Positions 23,343-35,700 of a DNA stretch of 64,000 bases are shown piece after piece (the stretch's first letter is position 1; every line of letters starts with the position of its first letter). The stretch spans positions 53,253,949 to 53,317,948 of the forward strand of contig CP136065.1 in assembly GCA_032622095.1 (NCBI GenBank). Reading direction: 5' to 3'. A program made the translations under genes and the position numbers. A model generated the notes under the pieces. That model was given only the letters and a program-made list of their open reading frames with translations. It searched no databases and was not told the origin of the DNA. Origin of the DNA: Siphonodentalium dalli. Taxonomy: Eukaryota > Mollusca > Scaphopoda > Gadilida > Siphonodentaliidae.

Positions 23343-23790
23343 CAAAAGATAGTTAATCGGGGTTCACGATTAGATGGCTAATGGCATATAATCGCGACCA
23401 CGGGAGGTTTCGATTGAATATCATATTTAATCTGAAGGGTAATAACTCTATAAAGAATGTACTTTGACGAAATAACGGCGATTTGTATGAAAAATTGCAA
23501 CACCACAATAGATCAACTCTGGTCAAATTCTGCTATTGGGGAGGTTTCAATATTTCGCTCTATTTCGCTGTATTTTCCTATTTCGCTCTATTTCGCTGTA
23601 TTTTCCTATTTCGCTTTTTCGTTGTATTTCACATTTCGATAATTCGCTATATTTGACATATTATGGGATATGGGATTATATGATATCCAACATTTTGATA
23701 TTCAATCGAACATCACGTGCCACCCGTGCTCGCGATTAGATGCCACTAACCATCTAATCGTGAACTCCGATTACATATAGTTTGCTATAT
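23343..23790. mobile_element. Inverted-repeat element with about 55-bp ends
   Basis: The left end (23343-23404) reads AGTTAATCGGGGTTCACG, ATTAGATGG, TGGCATATAATCGCGACCAC. The right end (23722-23786) is its complement with a few mismatches. The interior contains a 28-bp tandem repeat of TATTTCGCTCTATTTCGC type (23551-23640). The family has no second copy in the window. Confidence 0.75.
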
Positions 23791-24391
23791 AATCCTTGGC
23801 GTATTGGCTGGTATCTTATGAAGTATGCTGAAAAACACGTACAATCTTGAATCGTATTCTATTTCAAATGAATAATTGCAACCTTGTCATCTCTTGCAGC
23901 TTATACATGTACGTGTCACACCTTAATGCTACCAATGTACACGTGTAGATACGCCAATGCACTGCGTTGTGAACAAATCATCGGTTCAGGCATTTGAATA
24001 TTTTATGTTCCATTATGTGCAGTGTATTTTCCAATCTCACCTCAATTTTTCATTAGAAATCACGCGACATTGGAAGTGTATTTTTGTGAGGAATACATGT
24101 TCACTTTATATAAGCCGCATTGCAGTGCTACCGACCAAGATAGAGACCGGAATGTGTCATCCCATATGATTGTTTGGCTGCGTAGATTATAAACTCTCGT
24201 GGATTGTGTAAAATATAGCACACGATTTTCAGCCATACGCGGCGTAACCGTTGATGGTATGGACACCTACAACATTGCTTTCGCGCAATATAGTAAAACG
24301 AAAAAAATACGGAGCAAAACATATATGATACTGAATCCGAGTTTTTGTTTCTTTGTTTTTGTTTTGTTTCCTGAAATTTCGCGAAAAACCT
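23791..24391. other. Non-genic sequence
   Basis: Nothing recognised. Confidence 0.5.
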
Positions 24392-24603
24392 GTTCCAATG
24401 CATTCTCTTATATATGCGATCTCTTATATATGCCTCGCATAGATAAGAGAATGCATTGGCCTAACAATATTTACATTGACCTTGTAAGCCAGTGCATTCT
24501 CTTATACATGCGAGGTTCATATGAGTGACTCGCATATATAAGATAATGCTCTAGCACTGGATGTTTAATGCTGCACCAGCGCATCTCCCGTCATGAAAGG
24601 GTT
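24392..24603. mobile_element. Diverged twin-hairpin copy
   Basis: Two decayed hairpins (about 24394-24460 and 24490-24555) built from the same CCAATGCATTCTCTTATATA arms. They are separated by a short spacer and followed by CATGAAAGGGTTAA. The left end has lost TTAACCC. Confidence 0.7.
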
Positions 24604-25058
24604 AAAAGGCAAGGGTGGATACTGCTTTCCAGTGTCAATCAGTAGCTTGGTATATACATTGTGCAGTACATGTCCTTCAGGTTGTCTTCTCAGTTTTCAT
24701 ATCTGGTGTAGGTGTAGGTGCGACTAAGCCTTTGGTAATTATGATTTAGATAGAGGTCACGAGTGCATGACTGATGATGATTGATGCCGGAACATATTGC
24801 ATTTTACATTGCCAACAACCAATCCCTTCCACGTTCACAAGAGATCGCATCTTAATTTTCCCATCAACTTAATTTTATATCCCATTTTGATCAATTTAGT
24901 GATTGCACCGTCGGAGTGAAATTGAACTCAGCACAAGCCAATTCGCGATGAACCAGTTCGGTTCTATTTTAAAATTGGTGGCTCGTCACTCATTTTAGGG
25001 TTATGGTCCTGAATAGAAACGAGATGATACTCACATTTATGACGACTAAAATATCGGG
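24604..25058. other. Non-genic sequence
   Basis: Nothing recognised. Confidence 0.5.
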
Positions 25059-25245
25059 TTTCTATTCTGAATGGATTCTCCCACTCAGTTGTAAACATAT
25101 GTATTGGAATTGTGTATTATTCGTGTAGAGGGGTGTTGAGGAAAAGTAAGCAGATGACAGGCAATACAAGTGCAGAAGGAGTCCTATTGGTCTTTTGTTG
25201 CACTTATTATCTGAATATTCCCTAAGGGTAACTCGTCAAAGGGTT
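25059..25245 (+). mobile_element. CCCTTTCTATACTAAA family, partial copy
   Basis: TTTCTATTCTGAATGGATTC to GTCAAAGGGTTAA, with GAGGGGTGTTGAGGAAAAG and GCAGATGACAG. The left TTAA is lost. Confidence 0.7.
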
Positions 25246-26530
25246 AAGCGCCGTTCGAATAGCACTATTCAGAACTGTCCGATTTGTAACGTCACCTCAG
25301 TTTGACGTTAAAGTGATGTGAAACACCCCGGTAGGGTGGTCAAATACAAATGGAGAATACTCTTGCTAAAAGTAGTTACATTTTACAAATATTATATCCA
25401 AATCGACATGACACACCATCATTCTAATATATTAATTAAATATTGCAACTCTCGGTGGTGAAATCGTTTTCGTTGGTTTGTCGCCGGTAGTTGCGTCCCG
25501 AATCGAGATGTAAATATTTACCATTGAGCGTAATTCAGACGATGTTTTCTATGGAGTGTTACGGTCTATTTGCTTGAAAAATTTCGGTGATGTTAGTAGA
25601 ATGCTGCATTCCTCCAGTTGGCATAGCGCCTGACTACTAAACTATCAGTTTTTCGCACCCGAATAAGTCCATAATATGTCTTTAAGACAGTGCTGATGTT
25701 TTCCACCCTCACATAAATCTGAAATGTCAGTTCAAACAGATTAATTTTGGTAAGAACATTTGCGTTGTGTTCAAAGCAGGAAGTATCATTGTGGATGAAG
25801 TGTGCTAAATTTCATAGACAGTATCTTGTCAAACACAATAAACTAACGACTTCTCTAGTGTCTTATGGTTTCAATGAATGCACCAGTTTGAAGACGTATC
25901 TTTCGATTTAATTTTTGCAAACAAAAAATCCAGGTCCACTTGTGCTGAAAAGCTATGTCTGCACCACCACCATCACCACCTAATCTTATCCAGATAACAT
26001 TTCAGAAATGATGACATGCTCTACAACCCACCACCTTAATTAACTCGGAATTGGATTAACATTTATGTATAACATGCATGGTCTCGAGAAATGTTCACAG
26101 TGACTGACAGTGTGCATAATGTAGTATAACAATATGCAATGGTTCTTTATGTCGGCACTGAATTGGAATATTTATATCTGAAGTACATAAGCGTGGGAGC
26201 TCATCTGTGGTTTCGATAAATTGTCATAACGTGCACACGTACGTGCGGTATCAGAGGATGCACTACTTCTTTGAGAACCGGCGTTCAACCCCACAAGTAG
26301 ATTTCTTTATTATCCACCGTCTACTAAGGTGGGTTAGTGCGTTTGGTTCGTCTTCTATGGATCAGATTAATGAGACTTGCGGGAATTTAAATATGCAAGA
26401 AAACGAGTTATCACATCCTCTGTTGCATAATAATGTAGTTAAAATGATAGGCATTGAATATTACCGAGGTACCAAGCTGGAACGATTGCAAAGATTTATC
26501 ACCAGCTCCACTATCAAGCCCGAGTTTAGT
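25246..26530. other. Non-genic sequence
   Basis: About 1.3 kb with no gene or repeat recognised. Confidence 0.5.
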
Positions 26531-26950
26531 GTGCATGTCATTTGCAGAACGAGGTCCCCAGAGGGTGAATTTGGTGACGCTATCCCGCATAGCGGGCAAG
26601 CATCATCAAATTCACCATATGGGGACCTAATTCTGCTTAGGCCTCATCTGCTATGGGAGACATAGATTCGGATTGAAGTTTACAAATAGTGAATATTGCG
26701 ATGTATACCCATTTGGAACCTCGATTATGCAATGTGTCGTCTGCCAATTTGTGGATATAGACAAACTAAACTAAAAAAAAGAAATATAATCTGTGTGAAG
26801 AAGTTTCTATAGAAATTTGATAACAAAGAAACTGTCCCGAGAAGATGATGCCTAAGCAGAATGAGGTCCCGAAACGGTGAATTTAGCTATGCCGGATAGA
26901 GTCACTAACTTCACCATCTGGGGACCTCATTCTGCAAATAACAGGCACAC
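26531..26950. mobile_element. Double-hairpin GGGGACC element, best copy
   Basis: 420 bp with inverted ends GTGTGCATGTCATTTGCAG and CTGCAAATAACAGGCACAC. Each end folds into its own hairpin (about 26550-26620 and 26870-26930). The plus frame 26207-26665 (152 codons) runs into it and is not a gene by any feature I can see. Confidence 0.78.
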
Positions 26951-28135
26951 TATACTCAGACTTAACCACTTTCGCCGCAAGTCTCAGTAGCTATCGTTAA
27001 TCAAGAACACACAACCCGATTGGCAATCAGTAGACCAGTTGTTCTGGGTATTGCCTTATGCTCAAGCCAATGGCATCATGATCCTGATACATGTACATAT
27101 ATGTGATACTTATAAGGACATTCAAGCTCAATATCTGGATGTGACGCCAATTCAGAAACTAACAAAACTAATTGTGTGAATTGTAACTCGATCTTAGATG
27201 TATATATTGGTGAAAAATGTGGAACGTTTAGTTCGACGGCAATTGTCGCCGTAAATAGTGCATTCTACCTGATATATAGGACGTTGAATATCTATATGTG
27301 ACACAAAAGAAGCAAGAAGCTATCACATTTTGTATCAGCGACAGTTAATTATATAAATGGTTAAAATCATTTAGGTTAATATTAATATTCAAGCGTCAAT
27401 CTTCCTGCAATATAAGTTAGCATTCCCTCCAAATATATTCGTGCGACGAAGACAACATCATTACAATGCTGATATCTTCAAACTTAGGTCATTGTGCATG
27501 ATACACACAATTCCATCAGTTCGAACTATTTCCTGATCAGTCGGTCAATCAGCCCATTATCTTGCATTATCCCATACCAATGTTGTTAGTTTAGTGGAGC
27601 AACTTCAATTATACTAAATGACAAGCAGTCACTATGCCGGACTTGGATAATTTAGGTGTTGTGAGAGTAACAGATCATCTCAGCTGATCGGAGTGATACA
27701 CATGCAAATAATCACTGCTTAGTTTGATGCACTGGTGACAGTTATTGTCTAGCCTTTGATACTGATTGATAGTCGCATTAATATTTGGGACATTGCTCGC
27801 TCTTGTTCCATGCACACAATGATCTAGGCTTAAATGTCTTACATTAGGACACGTTTATTTATTTCAATTTTACATTTCTCGAAGCTTCTTTCCAAAGGGT
27901 GTCGGGAAGGAAGTTGTTCACGTCATCGTCCCATATGCAACATGCCATAGCTTAACGTCATATCCACTAAGGCCCATATGATGTCCCAGTAACATAAATA
28001 TGGTGTTTTGGACTGTTTAAGCAGTTATAATATGTTTTAAACTGTTACAAATGTCAAATATGGGCACAAAAGTTCTTTAGTAAAAACTTAGCATGAGGCT
28101 GTAAAAAATGCGTTCCTACAAATGTTGTATTACCA
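26951..28135. other. Non-genic sequence
   Basis: About 1.2 kb, nothing recognised. Confidence 0.5.
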
Positions 28136-28254
28136 CCCCCCCCCCCCCCCGGTTTAGCTGTGAGAGTTCGTCAAGCGAGGTACTCAACCGCACTGAATTG
28201 TTAAGCGAAGTACTCGACCGCACGAAATATTAAGCTGGGTACTCAACCGCACAT
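28136..28254. repeat. C homopolymer and a 30-bp tandem repeat
   Basis: A 15-base C run (28136-28150) is followed by nearly three units of about 30 bp starting AAGCGAGGTACTCAACCGCA at 28173, 28203 and 28232. Confidence 0.85.
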
Positions 28255-28270
28255 CGTTTCCTTTCTACAA

Positions 28271-28466
28271 TGAATGGATTCTCCCAAACGTATACAGAGG
28301 AAAACCTATTGTGCAAAGCAGACGACAGATAATACCATTCAAAAGACTTCCTATTGATTTGTGGGAAATATTCAGATAATAAGTTGAACAATCGTCATAC
28401 TCACGTTTGTGTAACGTGTTATCTAAACATTTCTTGAGGGAACTATTCGTATTCGTTAAGGTTTAA
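28271..28466 (+). mobile_element. CCCTTTCTATACTAAA family, partial copy
   Basis: AATGGATTCTCCCAAACG, GCAGACGACAGATAATA and GATAATAAGTTGAACAA correspond to 16250-16440. It ends at the TTAA that begins the next element. Confidence 0.65.
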
Positions 28467-28989
28467 AGGCACGGGCGGCGTTCGTTGCAGAAATATTCAT
28501 ATTTGTTCAAATCGCCATCAACAGAAGGAATATTAAAATATATATAGTTTTGTTCATATGGCAAATATAATCAGCGCGTAAATATTATGTTGTCGTCAAG
28601 ACGTACGATGGTGTACTTAAACAAGAGCCTGCCCGTGTTACAGAAGTTTTGCTGTTGTTTACATAACACAGCGAAATTCTATTGGTTAATCACACACAAA
28701 TGATATAAACGCTCTTTATTATTTCCATATCAGGAAAACAGAAACAAATAACGCCCTTTATGTATACCATATCCGGATCTAAACAAAAAACAGGTTACGT
28801 AACGTTTTTTGTTATTGTTTACATAACAAAGGAAAACATTTGACAATAACATACTGTTTATGCCATATTTCTGATTGGTATAAGAACAAGGTCTGTCTAT
28901 ATTTTACTATTATTTCTGTTTATGGCGGTTTTTGACGGAGGTGAATATTATAACAGCATACCCACCGCCAACGCCGCCCGTATCTTTAA
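28463..28989 (-). mobile_element. TTAA element, GGCGGTGGGTATCC family
   Basis: TTAAAGGCACGGGCGGCG to CCGCCCGTATCTTTAA, inverted relative to 14491. Shares ATTCATATTTGTTC, AAACAAGAGCCTG, AACGCTCTTTATTA and GGCGGTTTTTGACGG, and is more diverged than 45821-46322. Confidence 0.85.
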
Positions 28990-29372
28990 GACACTATGTC
29001 ATGGAAGTGAAGTTCGCCACGAAAGTCAATCTGTATCAACTAATAAACCAGTTAGTGTATGAGATCACAATATCACCCAACGACAGTAGGATTTAATTTA
29101 GTTTTCAGAAACGTGTTTTTCGGTTGAATAACATTTCACCCTAATTCTGAGGTATGATTTGTCTCCCTTTTGAATTTCAACAGTACTTATTGTTCAGAAA
29201 GGTGTCTCGTTTACTGCGGATGCAGTTGAGTGGCATCAATTCTTTTGAATTTCAGTTGTAAGAAACTGAGACACATAAAAGGTAGAGTTTGTTAACGATG
29301 TTCCCACTTTCCCAGATAACAGGTTTCAAGCAGACACTTTCACCAACGTAAGAACCAGAACAGGAATGTGAA
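28990..29372. other. Non-genic sequence
   Basis: Nothing recognised. Confidence 0.5.
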
Positions 29373-29431
29373 GAGCTTATATAGTATATATGCAACATAC
29401 CACGGGAAAGTACTTCAGCGTCCATCAAAAC
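29373..29431 (+). repeat. 58-bp direct repeat, left copy
   Basis: AGCTTATATAGTATATATGC to GTCCATCAAAAC. It is repeated at 29772-29830 with a single change, on the far side of a twin-hairpin element. Confidence 0.9.
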
Positions 29432-29512
29432 TGATATCGAATGTAATCCTAACCTCGCGTTTCACATTTTACTGCGTTTGAATATCAATCGCTATTTAAT
29501 CGTGAACCCTCA

Positions 29513-29771
29513 TTAACCCTTTACCCAACAGAAGGGCCCTGTGCCAATGCGTTCTCTTATATACGCGAGTCGACCATAGGTCGCCTCGCATATATAAGAG
29601 AATGCATTGGCTTAACACATTAAAAATTCTAAAATTGTTAAAGAGTGTAAGAAAAAATGGTAAAAAGTGTTAAAAAAAATATTATTTTTAGGCCAATGCA
29701 TTCTCTTATATATGCGAGGCGACCTATGGTCGACTCGCATATATAAGAGAATGCATTGGCACAGGGCATAA
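29513..29771 (+). mobile_element. TTAA twin-hairpin family, right-truncated copy
   Basis: TTAACCCTTTACCCAACA with both hairpins (about 29542-29608 and 29694-29760) and the spacer. The sequence stops after CACAGGGCATAACA, losing the right 140 bp and the right TTAA. The break point coincides with the start of the second 58-bp direct repeat. Confidence 0.88.
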
Positions 29772-29830
29772 CAGCTTATATAGTATATATGCAACATACC
29801 ACGGGGAAGTACTTCAGCGTCCATCAAAAC
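29772..29830 (+). repeat. 58-bp direct repeat, right copy
   Basis: Second copy of 29373-29431; it differs at GGGGAAG versus GGGAAAG. Confidence 0.9.
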
Positions 29831-30203
29831 GGCCGATGGAGTTCGCACTCGGTGGAGATCTCGTTTATAACTCAGGATGTGTCGATATGTGGATCAGCCT
29901 TGTCATAGCTGCAACATTACTCAAAATTGCAGTGCTTGTCGACCTAATGATCTCCATTTTATACATATATGTCACGGGAGAGTTCTGACAGACTAAATGT
30001 CCGATGTCGATTTTCTGGATTTACACGAATTGCAGCTAACGTTTCAATGAACGTGAATCGTGGCTCCAATTGTTGTATATTTGCTAAGAAAATGTGGGCA
30101 ATTGCTACGAAAAATCAAACCCGCTCTTGGAGTCTTGTGTGCTCTACCAAGAGAACGATGCTGACCGGATACATGTATATGTGGATAGCTACTACAGTAA
30201 CAT
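29831..30203. other. Non-genic sequence
   Basis: Nothing recognised. Confidence 0.5.
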
Positions 30204-30446
30204 TTCCTGTGCTAAATACTCAGTGACGAGTAGTTCCTTTAGGAAATTATCAGATAATAGGTTGTTTGTTGTTGGAACTTATTATCTAAACATCTCACAC
30301 CAATTAATATGACTCATTCCGCTCTTGTATTAATGTTTTTCTGTCTGTCGTCTGTCTTTATAAACTGAACACCACTCCAAATGTATAATAGACCATTCGA
30401 ATGTGTATTTTTTATAACTGAATGAGAAAATAAATTTAGTATACAA
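30204..30446 (-). mobile_element. CCCTTTCTATACTAAA family, partial copy
   Basis: TGTGCTAAATACTCAGTGAC, then AACTTATTATCTAAACA, CTGTCGTCTGTC and GAATGAGAAAATAAATTTAG follow the reverse complement of 16235-16492. Confidence 0.7.
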
Positions 30447-30601
30447 ATGGTTACTTTACGTAGTAAGATCGGGAGGACTGCGACTAGAAAACTGGAATGG
30501 ATTCCGAATGGATTCCGGCCAGCATAATGTACAAATGAGACCACCACACTCCCTTGGCATGCAGAAACCGGCTTTAAAAGGCATTGAATCCATGATCCAG
30601 T

Positions 30602-31149
30602 TTAAGATCAATAAGAAATACATGGGACTATTTTTTGAGAAATGTTTATTAAAGGCACGTGCGGCCTTAATTGTTGAAAATATTCATATTTGTTCCAAAC
30701 ACCGTAAACAGAAAAACATTAAAACGCATACAGTTCCGTTCATATATACCATGACCTACTATATTTTACCTAAGCAAGAGCCTGATTGTGTTACAGAAGA
30801 CATCACAATGCTACTGGCTAATCACGCACAAATGGCATAAACGCTCTTTATTAGTTCCATATCAGGTATTCACCAACAATGAACGCTCTTTATGTTTACC
30901 ATCATAATATAAACAAACACCAGAAAAGTAACTTTTTATTCTTTTGTTTACATAACAATGGTCAAACATATGACAATAACATACTCTTTATGCGATATTT
31001 CTTATTTGTATACGGACAAAGTCTATCTACATTTTGATGTTCTTTCTGTTTGTGGCGGTTTTTGATGGGTGGAAATATTTTTACAGGATACCCACCTTTA
31101 AGATCAATAAGAAATACATGGGACTATTTTTTTAGAAATGTTTATTAAA
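30602..31149 (-). mobile_element. TTAA element inside a 50-bp direct repeat
   Basis: The GGCGGTGGGTATCC-family element occupies 30649-31101 (TTAAAGGCACGTGCGG to GATACCCACCTTTAA). On both sides lies the same roughly 50-bp sequence, TAAGATCAATAAGAAATACA to AAATGTTTATTAA (30602-30652 and 31099-31149). The TTAA at each junction belongs to both the element and the direct repeat. Confidence 0.85.
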
Positions 31150-31378
31150 TGTTAAATGTACATTTATGCACTACATTTAAACGGCTAATTTGGTTCTCAC
31201 GCGGTGAAGAACTCGTTACCAACTGTTGGGTTGTGTCGATGTGTGGACCAGGCTTGTTATCACTGCACATTATTAGTTGGCTACATAACGATCGCCATGT
31301 TATACAGATATATCACTCGAGAGTTACGATACACTCTTCCGATGTCGATAGTATGGATAGTACACGTATTGCAGTTAA

Positions 31379-31600
31379 AACTTTCTATGCTAAAGCATCA
31401 TTGATGAATAGTTATATTACATGAAATGTTCAGATAATAAGTTCAACAAACACTATGTGAACTTATCATCTATATATTTGCCTAAAAATGGGAATCCCTT
31501 CTGTACTTTTAGTCATCTGTCGTCTGCCTTTGTCACCTTAACACCCCTGCAAATTGGGGAGAAACATGCTGTATGTATAAATTATATTAATAAATGTAAA
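31379..31600 (-). mobile_element. CCCTTTCTATACTAAA family, partial copy
   Basis: TTTCTATGCTAAAGCATCAT, GATAATAAGTTCAACAAAC, CATCTGTCGTCTGCC and CACCCCTGCAAATTGGG. The right end is lost. Confidence 0.65.
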
Positions 31601-32120
31601 TTTCCTGACAAAGGTATTAACTGACAGGCCATTGACATATATATGGCGGCAATGCATCAGTCATTGCGGTCAAGGCTTCGAACCTCAGAGTACAGCGGCG
31701 AACAACGTCATGTTCGCTGTCAATTGCGTCATAATTCAGACGACCTTCGAAAGACTTGTTTCAATTAATATTTCTTGTCTGAACAACGTGGATTTTCCCC
31801 GACATTAATTGAATCAAGACGATGTGCAATTCAATCATAAGTCCACTTCGAATTCCCCGATGTTTACATCGTTGTCCCTGTGGGAACGAAGGTACTTCCG
31901 ATCGTAGTAATTAAGATGTTTTCATCCGTGAGAAGGCCTCTAACTAGCGTAAAATCATATGGCGTAGTAAAATCATATGATTTTACACCAGGTACATGTG
32001 TTCTCACCTGCGCAACTGACCAATCAGTGTCGCCGAAATTGGATTTACCTGCTTGGAGGACGAATGAGTGAATTAGAATCAATAACAGACTATTCCGATG
32101 TACACTTTTTAACTGAATGT
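31601..32120. other. Non-genic sequence
   Basis: Contains a small palindrome of AAAATCATATGATTTTAC type near 31965-31988. No gene seen. Confidence 0.5.
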
Positions 32121-32540
32121 GAGAATCCAGCCTGTTCTCCGGAAAATCCGCGTATTATCTGTTACTATATAACTTGTTTTAGGCTGATAATCTGGTGAGA
32201 TTCGATCATTTTGAGTCGATAATGGGCTGCAAATCAGACGATTTAGTCATATTATCGACTTATAATGACGCTATTTTAAGCAGATTATGTGCGCACAAAG
32301 ACACATATAAGCCAACTCACGACTTTCCAGGTGTACGCTCTTTAACATGTATTTTCACTGTGGCCCGCGCCATACAAATAAATAACATGTATTTTCACTG
32401 TGGCCCGCGTCATAAAACTAAAATAACGAGCATGGCTCCATTATCTGCTTATTTCATAAAAAAATAATCACAAAGTACCTATTTCACTTTATAGGTCGAT
32501 TTATGTGCGTATTTTTTGCGAGGATATGTTGGAGAATCCA
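32121..32540 (-). mobile_element. CAACATATCC/GAACAGGC element with 9-bp target duplication
   Basis: The element (32130-32531) begins GCCTGTTCTCC and ends GAGGATATGTTG on this strand. It is flanked by perfect 9-bp direct repeats GAGAATCCA (32121-32129 and 32532-32540). An internal 46-bp piece containing TATTTTCACTGTGGCCCGCG is doubled (about 32345-32412). A 9-bp duplication is known for Mutator-like and some foldback elements; that assignment is inference. Confidence 0.85.
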
Positions 32541-32714
32541 TTTATTATAGAAAAGGTTAAGCCGTCCTATGTTTACATGAACGTGAATCACACTTCCAAT
32601 TAGAGGAGTCACGTGTGTTGAGAATAGGCGCATACTCGTTAGTTAAGAGCTATCAAAACCGCCATACTGCCTATTTCCAACAATTGACTCTGACCCAATT
32701 TTGGATTATATATA

Positions 32715-35700
32715 TAGTAGGGCGGCTAAGCGTAAAATCGTTCACTTGATGATACAAGCATGAAATTTGGCACGAATGATCAGTATGGGCCACTAAACAA
32801 TATTGTTCGACAAACCACGCGAAAATCCAAGATGGCCGCCATTTTTAAGATGGCCGCCATTTTCAGCTACGTCAGTTTTCGAATTTTGAAAAGTTAACGG
32901 ATTTTATCGATGTATCACTCAAACAAGAGATCGTATGTCATTTCTAAAGGTTGAATTGAAATTAAAACACAACCTGAGTATGTTAAAACAATATATTGTA
33001 ACAAATTAGCCGTTTCGTTTAAAATTTTTGCCATTTTTATATCAATTAACTTTCAAATTGTGAAAAAAAACAATTCAATTTCAAACAATTTAACCTCACA
33101 CTATTTATGATGTTGGTACTGGGATAGCTACACACATTCATTACTATCAGTTCTTAGAGTCTTTTAAACTTGGCAGCAACAACTGCATAAAGTGGTGCAT
33201 GGAAGCCCAATATGGTAGCATGTACATCACCCACTATACGCCTTCTTGCAGCCGCATTTGGTCAACTGACTGCAACATTTGGCAATTGGTGGAAGCTCCG
33301 TCCAAAATTGTTCCCAGTGACTGCCATTTTCTGCCCATACCCAATCTGCAGGACTCGGATAAGCTGGTTTACGTGCCAATGATTGTCCCCATATATGCCC
33401 TGCCTCGTATGTGGCTCGCTTGACATGCTGCAACAGTGCAGACCTTGTAGGTGGAATAGCATTGTACGGTCTGTTTCCGTGCAAAAACAGTCTAGTCTTG
33501 CTTCATTAATGTCATTGGGTGTATTTGAACAGTCGTACATTATTATAACGAATCTCTCGATTACTGCAATGTCATTTTCTGTGATGGACACTAGAGAATT
33601 GCCAAGACTGGAGAAAATTGATAAAGCTTCTGGAAATACATTCCATGCCTGCCATGCAGACTGTTTTCCTTTCCCGCGAATTGCAGATACCACATCGCAT
33701 CTACTAATTGCATGGGAAAAGATAATTCCATAACATTTTGTTGTACCTTGATGAAACAATCTCATGTATTGGAATCCCTCTGAATGTCTTTCTATGGCCG
33801 AATGCTTTCAGACTTGAGTATACAATTACAGCTATAATCACTATATCCGTTTCGGTGGCTAGGATTATGATGCTGTTGTGTTGGTTGATAACTGCGTGTT
33901 TTGCATCCACAAATATCCGTGTATCGGCCTCTTCATGTGTACATGGTGCAAGAATATCCTAATAAAGTTCACGGTTACTTTGTACATGTTCACCTTTGGT
34001 AACAACAATGCCATTATCCGTATTAACAGTTATGATCTTGTCAGCAAGGAAGTGAAATACTAGTAGCTATGTTTTGTTGTTGTAATCGCGAAGACAGCTA
34101 TGCCAGTCTGCTAGAGTTTTGCTAGATCCTGATTCCTTTTCCGCGCTTTGACCTAGTTTCCTGTTTGCGGCTACCTGTCTTGTACACGTCAAACACGATG
34201 TCAGTTCTCCTATATTTATGACACTATTAGGTTTAAGAACATTTATTATGTCAGAACCATCTATTATCATGTGCAAAATTGCCATAAAGGTCACATTATC
34301 TGACAACAATTAAACAACCGAGAGAATAAGAGTTGACAATCATCTTTCGTACTTGTTTCTTTGATTTGATTTCAGCTGGAGAAGACCGAAAACTTTAAAT
34401 ATAATTTCTTTTGATTAGATCATAGAAAGTACATTTATTTTGGTTTCCCATTCCTTTTATGAAAGACGCATACTATTCATTGCCTTTCTTATAGACAACC
34501 TGAATCAGTTCAGCATTAACTGGGTCCACAATGTATCTGGTGTCCAATGCCAAGAGGTCTGTGGAGTCATCAGAAAACGGATTTCCCATTTCTTGTGTCA
34601 CGTCTGTGAGGTTATTCACATTATTGAAAAATGTTTTTTGATATATAATTGTCTCCTCGTGATGCTTGGTTTCTTATGTGATATCCTTTGTACAAGCAAT
34701 ATTATCATAATCAGAAATAAGGCAACATAATTCTGGACTAGCGACCATCCATCTATTGAGTGTGCTTCATCCTCAGTTATCCCAATTACTCCTCCACCCT
34801 TTCACGACTGCGTTGTGCTGTTCATGGGTCTGATCTATTGCCATACTTGAGAAATTTCTTTCAGTCTTGTGTACAACGAAGTTCCCTCTGTGAAATTCAT
34901 TTGCTATTCTGGGATGTTTCTTCTCTATTGTCATCATGTCTCTGAGGTGAATAGGTAGCAGTAAAATTGTCAATTCAATGTCAATCACCAAACTCCAGCA
35001 CTGGAACTGTGGACATTTACTTTTACACCAGTGATTGGAATTTGAGTGCCTACTATCAACATCGGATAAATCCCGACTGCAGTATTCTGAGTGTGCAAAT
35101 TTCATGAGTTTGAACAGACTACATGCTGTTATCTGATGTGCCTGTCGGGTTTTTGTAATACGTGAAGCTTTGATGAATGAATCTGCTGTGCCTGGGCTGG
35201 CTAAACCTGCTTCTACGAGAGCACTCATCCAGTCGCTACCCAGAAGCACTGAATCAACCATTTATAGAGCATCCAATTCCAGATATAACCCTCCAAGCAT
35301 AACAACATATTTGTCCTCACGATATAAGTCTGGCCACTGCCACTGTATCTGCTTAGCCAATGCATACAGAGGCTGGTCTGCAGTAATGACCGGTGTCTGT
35401 TCTGAGTTTAGAAGTTGAACCGATTCATTAATTTTGCGCATGCAATGTTTTCTCGTGGTTAAAAAGTGAGCCTGATCACGCAACAGAGGTAACATTGAGG
35501 TTATTGCTACATCAAACTGACGACCTTGTCCCGTGTACAGATGATGTGCTGGTAGTTGATGTATGGTTGTTGTCAATATTGTCCAAAGCAGATGTGGTGA
35601 ACAAGCCTTTTCTCAATAGAGGTGGACACACAACTCCATCTGTTTGATACTGTTTAACAACAACCTCTCCAAGCTGGTTTGAGATGTCCATGACACGATA

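Noticed and set aside
26207-26665. 152-codon ORF as a gene
   Set aside because: Its second half lies in the GGGGACC double-hairpin element, and no domain or splice context supports the first half.
30508-30840. 110-codon ORF as a gene
   Set aside because: Its second half is inside the TTAA element at 30649, and a matching frame appears on the other strand of the copy at 14769-14969.
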